64,000 bases of DNA from Streptomyces olivochromogenes (GTDB lineage: Bacteria; Actinomycetota; Actinomycetes; Streptomycetales; Streptomycetaceae): the NCBI RefSeq assembly GCF_021538895.1, contig NZ_JADDRL010000018.1:1-64000 (forward strand). Reading direction: 5' to 3'. Positions 61,892 through 64,000 of this stretch are shown in pieces (positions within the stretch are counted from its first letter, which is position 1; every line of letters begins with the position of its first letter). The translations under genes and the position numbers were made by a program. The notes under the pieces were generated by a model. The model saw nothing but the letters and a program-made list of their open reading frames with translations, ran no database searches and was not told the DNA's origin.

Positions 61892-63241
61892 ATGTTTGCC
61901 GCTGTCTTCGGTGATGACACGGGGTTCCTCGTCGGGCTCACCGTCGTCGCTGTCGTCGTAGGAGTGATCGCGTGGGACGTCGCTCGGCGGCGCCGGGTCG
62001 CCCACGCGTTCTGGTGGCTGCCTCTGGCGTTCTGCCTGACCGGCGTGCTCGGGGTGACCCTCGGGCTGCGCGGGGGTGAATCGGGGCGGGCCGAGTGTGT
62101 GATCAACCATGAGCTCACCGAGCCGCTGTACACCACGCAGGGTCAGTGGAACCTGGCGATGTTCGTTCCGCTCGGGCTGTTCGGTGTGCTGGCGCTGCGT
62201 CGGCCGCTGCCCGTGCTGGCCGGTGTCCTGGCGCTGCCCTGCCTGATCGAACTCGGCCAGGCCCTGGCGCCGTTCGTGAGCGGGATCTGCGACAGCGCCG
62301 ATGTGGAGATGAACGCCGCCGGTGGTGTGCTCGGCGTGGCCGGTGGGCTCGCGCTGGTGCGGGGGCGGGTCGCGTGGGGGGCGTGGGCCAGGTCCACGCT
62401 GATCGTGGCCGGAGTGTTCGCCGTGGCCGGGGCGGTCGTCGTCCGGACCTCGGTCACCCTCGACCACATGGACGGCTCCACCGTGCGGGACGCGCACGGT
62501 GACGAGCGCGAGGCCGCCGAGCGCGCCGTCCGTCAGGCCTTCGGTGACCGGTACCACGTCGGCGCCGTACGGATGAGCCCCGGCGTCGACGGCTACAACG
62601 GCTGGATGTCCGTCCAGATGGCCGGCGGGTACCCCGCCGACCTGATGTGGCCGGGCGGCCGCCAACTGCACGTAGATTTCGAGGACTCCGCCCGTCCGAC
62701 GCGGGCGAGCTTCCCGGTTCCGGGTGCGGCCAGGCCCGACGACGCCCAGGACGCCTACCGCATCGCCCGCGCGTACATGAGGGCCCACTACCCGTGGGCC
62801 GAGGCGGCCTCCTGGCACGAGACCCGACCCGCCGGTGACAAGGGCGCGCTCGGGTGGCGCACGTCCTGGCGGTTCAAGGAGCGTGGCGTCGTGCTGCCGC
62901 GCAGCCTCGACGTGCGGATCAACCGGGCCGGACGCGTCTCCCAGTTGCTGGTCGACTTCGGCCCCGAGCGCGTGAGGCTCCCCGCCGAGCTGATCTCGGC
63001 CGAGCGGGCCGAGGAACTCGTCCGGAAGAGGCAGGGCGAAATCGGTGCGGATCTCGACGCGCTTCGGATCCGGGCGGACGTGCTGAAGGCCGACCGCGCC
63101 AAGGGCTGGCGGGGACCCTGGCGCGTCGTGTGGTCCGTGAACGTCTACGACACACACTGCAAGCCCGACGAGAGCGGCGGCGGCTGCGACCCGTGGCAGA
63201 CGCTGGTCGACGCCGGCACCGGTGAGGTCTACGCCGACTAG
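61892..63241 (+). CDS. VanZ-domain membrane protein with C-terminal extracytoplasmic domain
   Basis: 449 aa. Five hydrophobic helices in the first 190 residues. The VanZ pattern is GQWNLAMFVPLGLFGVLALR and LIELGQALAPFVSG with DSADVEMNAAGGVLG. The C-terminal 250 residues are soluble and probably outside the cell. VanZ proteins are linked to glycopeptide/lipid tolerance in some bacteria, but the role here is open. Its TAG stop overlaps the stop of the convergent hydrolase gene (shared CTAG). Confidence 0.85.
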   Translation: MFAAVFGDDTGFLVGLTVVAVVVGVIAWDVARRRRVAHAFWWLPLAFCLTGVLGVTLGLRGGESGRAECVINHELTEPLYTTQGQWNLAMFVPLGLFGVLALRRPLPVLAGVLALPCLIELGQALAPFVSGICDSADVEMNAAGGVLGVAGGLALVRGRVAWGAWARSTLIVAGVFAVAGAVVVRTSVTLDHMDGSTVRDAHGDEREAAERAVRQAFGDRYHVGAVRMSPGVDGYNGWMSVQMAGGYPADLMWPGGRQLHVDFEDSARPTRASFPVPGAARPDDAQDAYRIARAYMRAHYPWAEAASWHETRPAGDKGALGWRTSWRFKERGVVLPRSLDVRINRAGRVSQLLVDFGPERVRLPAELISAERAEELVRKRQGEIGADLDALRIRADVLKADRAKGWRGPWRVVWSVNVYDTHCKPDESGGGCDPWQTLVDAGTGEVYAD

Positions 63242-64000
63242 AGCGGGCGCTGTTCGGCGGCGATGGCGTCGGCCACGAGTTCGGGTTCGTCGACCTGGAC
63301 GAAGTGGCCGGCGTCGATGAGCAGGCGCAGTTCGCTGTTCGGGAACAGGTCGGCGAACTCCCGCGCCACCCGGGCGTTGAGGTAGCGGTCCCGGGCCCCG
63401 AAGACGACGCGCACGGGCGGCTCGAACGCGCGCAGTTCGGGCAGGCGTCGTCTGCGGCTCAGTACCGCCGCGAGGAGCTCGTCGTTCAGCCGCCAGAACG
63501 CCGGCCGCGCGGCGGGAAACTGTGCGTAGAGCCGCGTCACGTACGGCTCGCGCACGCGGGAGTCGCTGATGAACCGGCCCACCTGCCAGGCGTACAGGCG
63601 CCGGTCCAGGGCCGGCCGGCGCCGCACGACGGCCCGCGCCGCCGTGCGCACCAGCGGCGTGGAGTAGAGGGCGATGGCGGGCGGGCGCCGCAGTGCCGGG
63701 GTCCAGTGGTAGTACGTGTTCAGCAGGACGAGCCGCTCCACACGGTCGGGGTGAGCCAGCGCCCAGTCGATCGCGGGCGGGCCGGAGGCGTCGTGCGCCA
63801 CCAGCACGAGCCGGCGGGCGCCCAGCTGTTCCGTCACCGCCTCCGCCACGGCGGACAGGTCGCCCACCTGGTTGGCCACCGTGTAGGGGTAGTCGCGCGG
63901 CTTGTCCGACTCCCCCCAGCCCAGGAAGTCGAACCGCACCGCGGGCACCCTGCCCGCCAGGTGCGGCAGCAGCCGGTCGTAGAGGTGAGTGCTGTCGGGG
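63238..64000 (-). CDS. Alpha/beta-fold hydrolase (partial, 5' end outside window)
   Basis: At least 254 residues; the N-terminus lies beyond 64000. Oxyanion/cap region VPAVRFDFLGWGESDKP; nucleophile elbow VLVAHDASGPPAI with Asp where serine hydrolases have Ser, as in haloalkane/fluoroacetate dehalogenases; acid region RVVFGARDRYLN; catalytic His in LIDAGHFVQVDEPE. Probably a dehalogenase- or epoxide-hydrolase-like enzyme. Confidence 0.82.
   Translation of the reverse strand, partial: PDSTHLYDRLLPHLAGRVPAVRFDFLGWGESDKPRDYPYTVANQVGDLSAVAEAVTEQLGARRLVLVAHDASGPPAIDWALAHPDRVERLVLLNTYYHWTPALRRPPAIALYSTPLVRTAARAVVRRRPALDRRLYAWQVGRFISDSRVREPYVTRLYAQFPAARPAFWRLNDELLAAVLSRRRRLPELRAFEPPVRVVFGARDRYLNARVAREFADLFPNSELRLLIDAGHFVQVDEPELVADAIAAEQRPL

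Overview
The window is high-GC actinobacterial DNA with strong G/C third-position bias. Gene content and order point to a Streptomyces chromosome. The left end carries a fructose operon (fruR-fruK-), several transporter/regulator pairs and the group 2 sigma factor gene hrdD, whose upstream region contains a textbook SigR promoter. From memory, this order resembles the S. coelicolor block running from the fru genes through hrdD up to the edge of the CDA lipopeptide cluster. Here the expected NRPS side shows only a decayed methyltransferase and adenylation-domain gene pair at 15.4-16.6 kb.

1-15.4 kb is ordinary core-like sequence: fruK/fruR; an MFS pump divergent from a WYL regulator; TetR; hrdD; a PAT-like acetyltransferase; a LigB-type dioxygenase divergent from MarR; a second MFS pump with TetR; a ten-unit 36-bp minisatellite; a secreted M6 protease; and a double IclR-type regulator.

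16.8-43.9 kb is the accessory heart of the window. A tRNA-Arg(CCU) gene is followed by three further copies of its 3' half (25.43, 28.54 and 37.80 kb) and a decayed fifth copy near 43.90 kb. These cut the region into a tandem array of integrated elements. Element 1 (16.84-25.47 kb) is a decayed AICE: a tyrosine integrase with a one-base deletion, an intact xis, and a truncated RepSA-like gene next to a 152-bp inverted repeat. Its cargo includes a complete ferredoxin / ferredoxin reductase / cytochrome P450 operon. Element 2 (25.43-28.58 kb) carries an apparently intact cytochrome c oxidase subunit I gene and one small membrane protein, with no integrase. Element 3 (28.54-37.84 kb) also lacks an integrase and carries three divergent regulator-enzyme pairs (TetR/FAD monooxygenase, XRE-MmyB/Ohr, LysR/tautomerase) plus transposon and transporter remnants. 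Elements 2 and 3 share a ~280-bp right end and paired TGGGAAC repeats near both ends, as expected for cis-mobilizable elements that borrow an integrase. Element 4 (37.80-43.91 kb) is more eroded and holds an 876-aa membrane protein, hypotheticals and an IS5 fragment.

44-64 kb returns to intact genes: a fatty acid desaturase, a cupin, a membrane protein divergent from TetR, a NfeD-flotillin pair, and a 1150-aa alanine-rich ALF-repeat protein with a small membrane protein 8 bp downstream (possible effector/immunity pair). These are followed by a secreted protein, a trypsin-fold/FG-GAP protein lacking the catalytic histidine, a vanadium-haloperoxidase/PAP2 protein, a phenoxazinone-synthase-like multicopper oxidase, a VanZ-domain protein and a partial alpha/beta hydrolase. 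Family names rest on motifs read by eye; no database search was possible.
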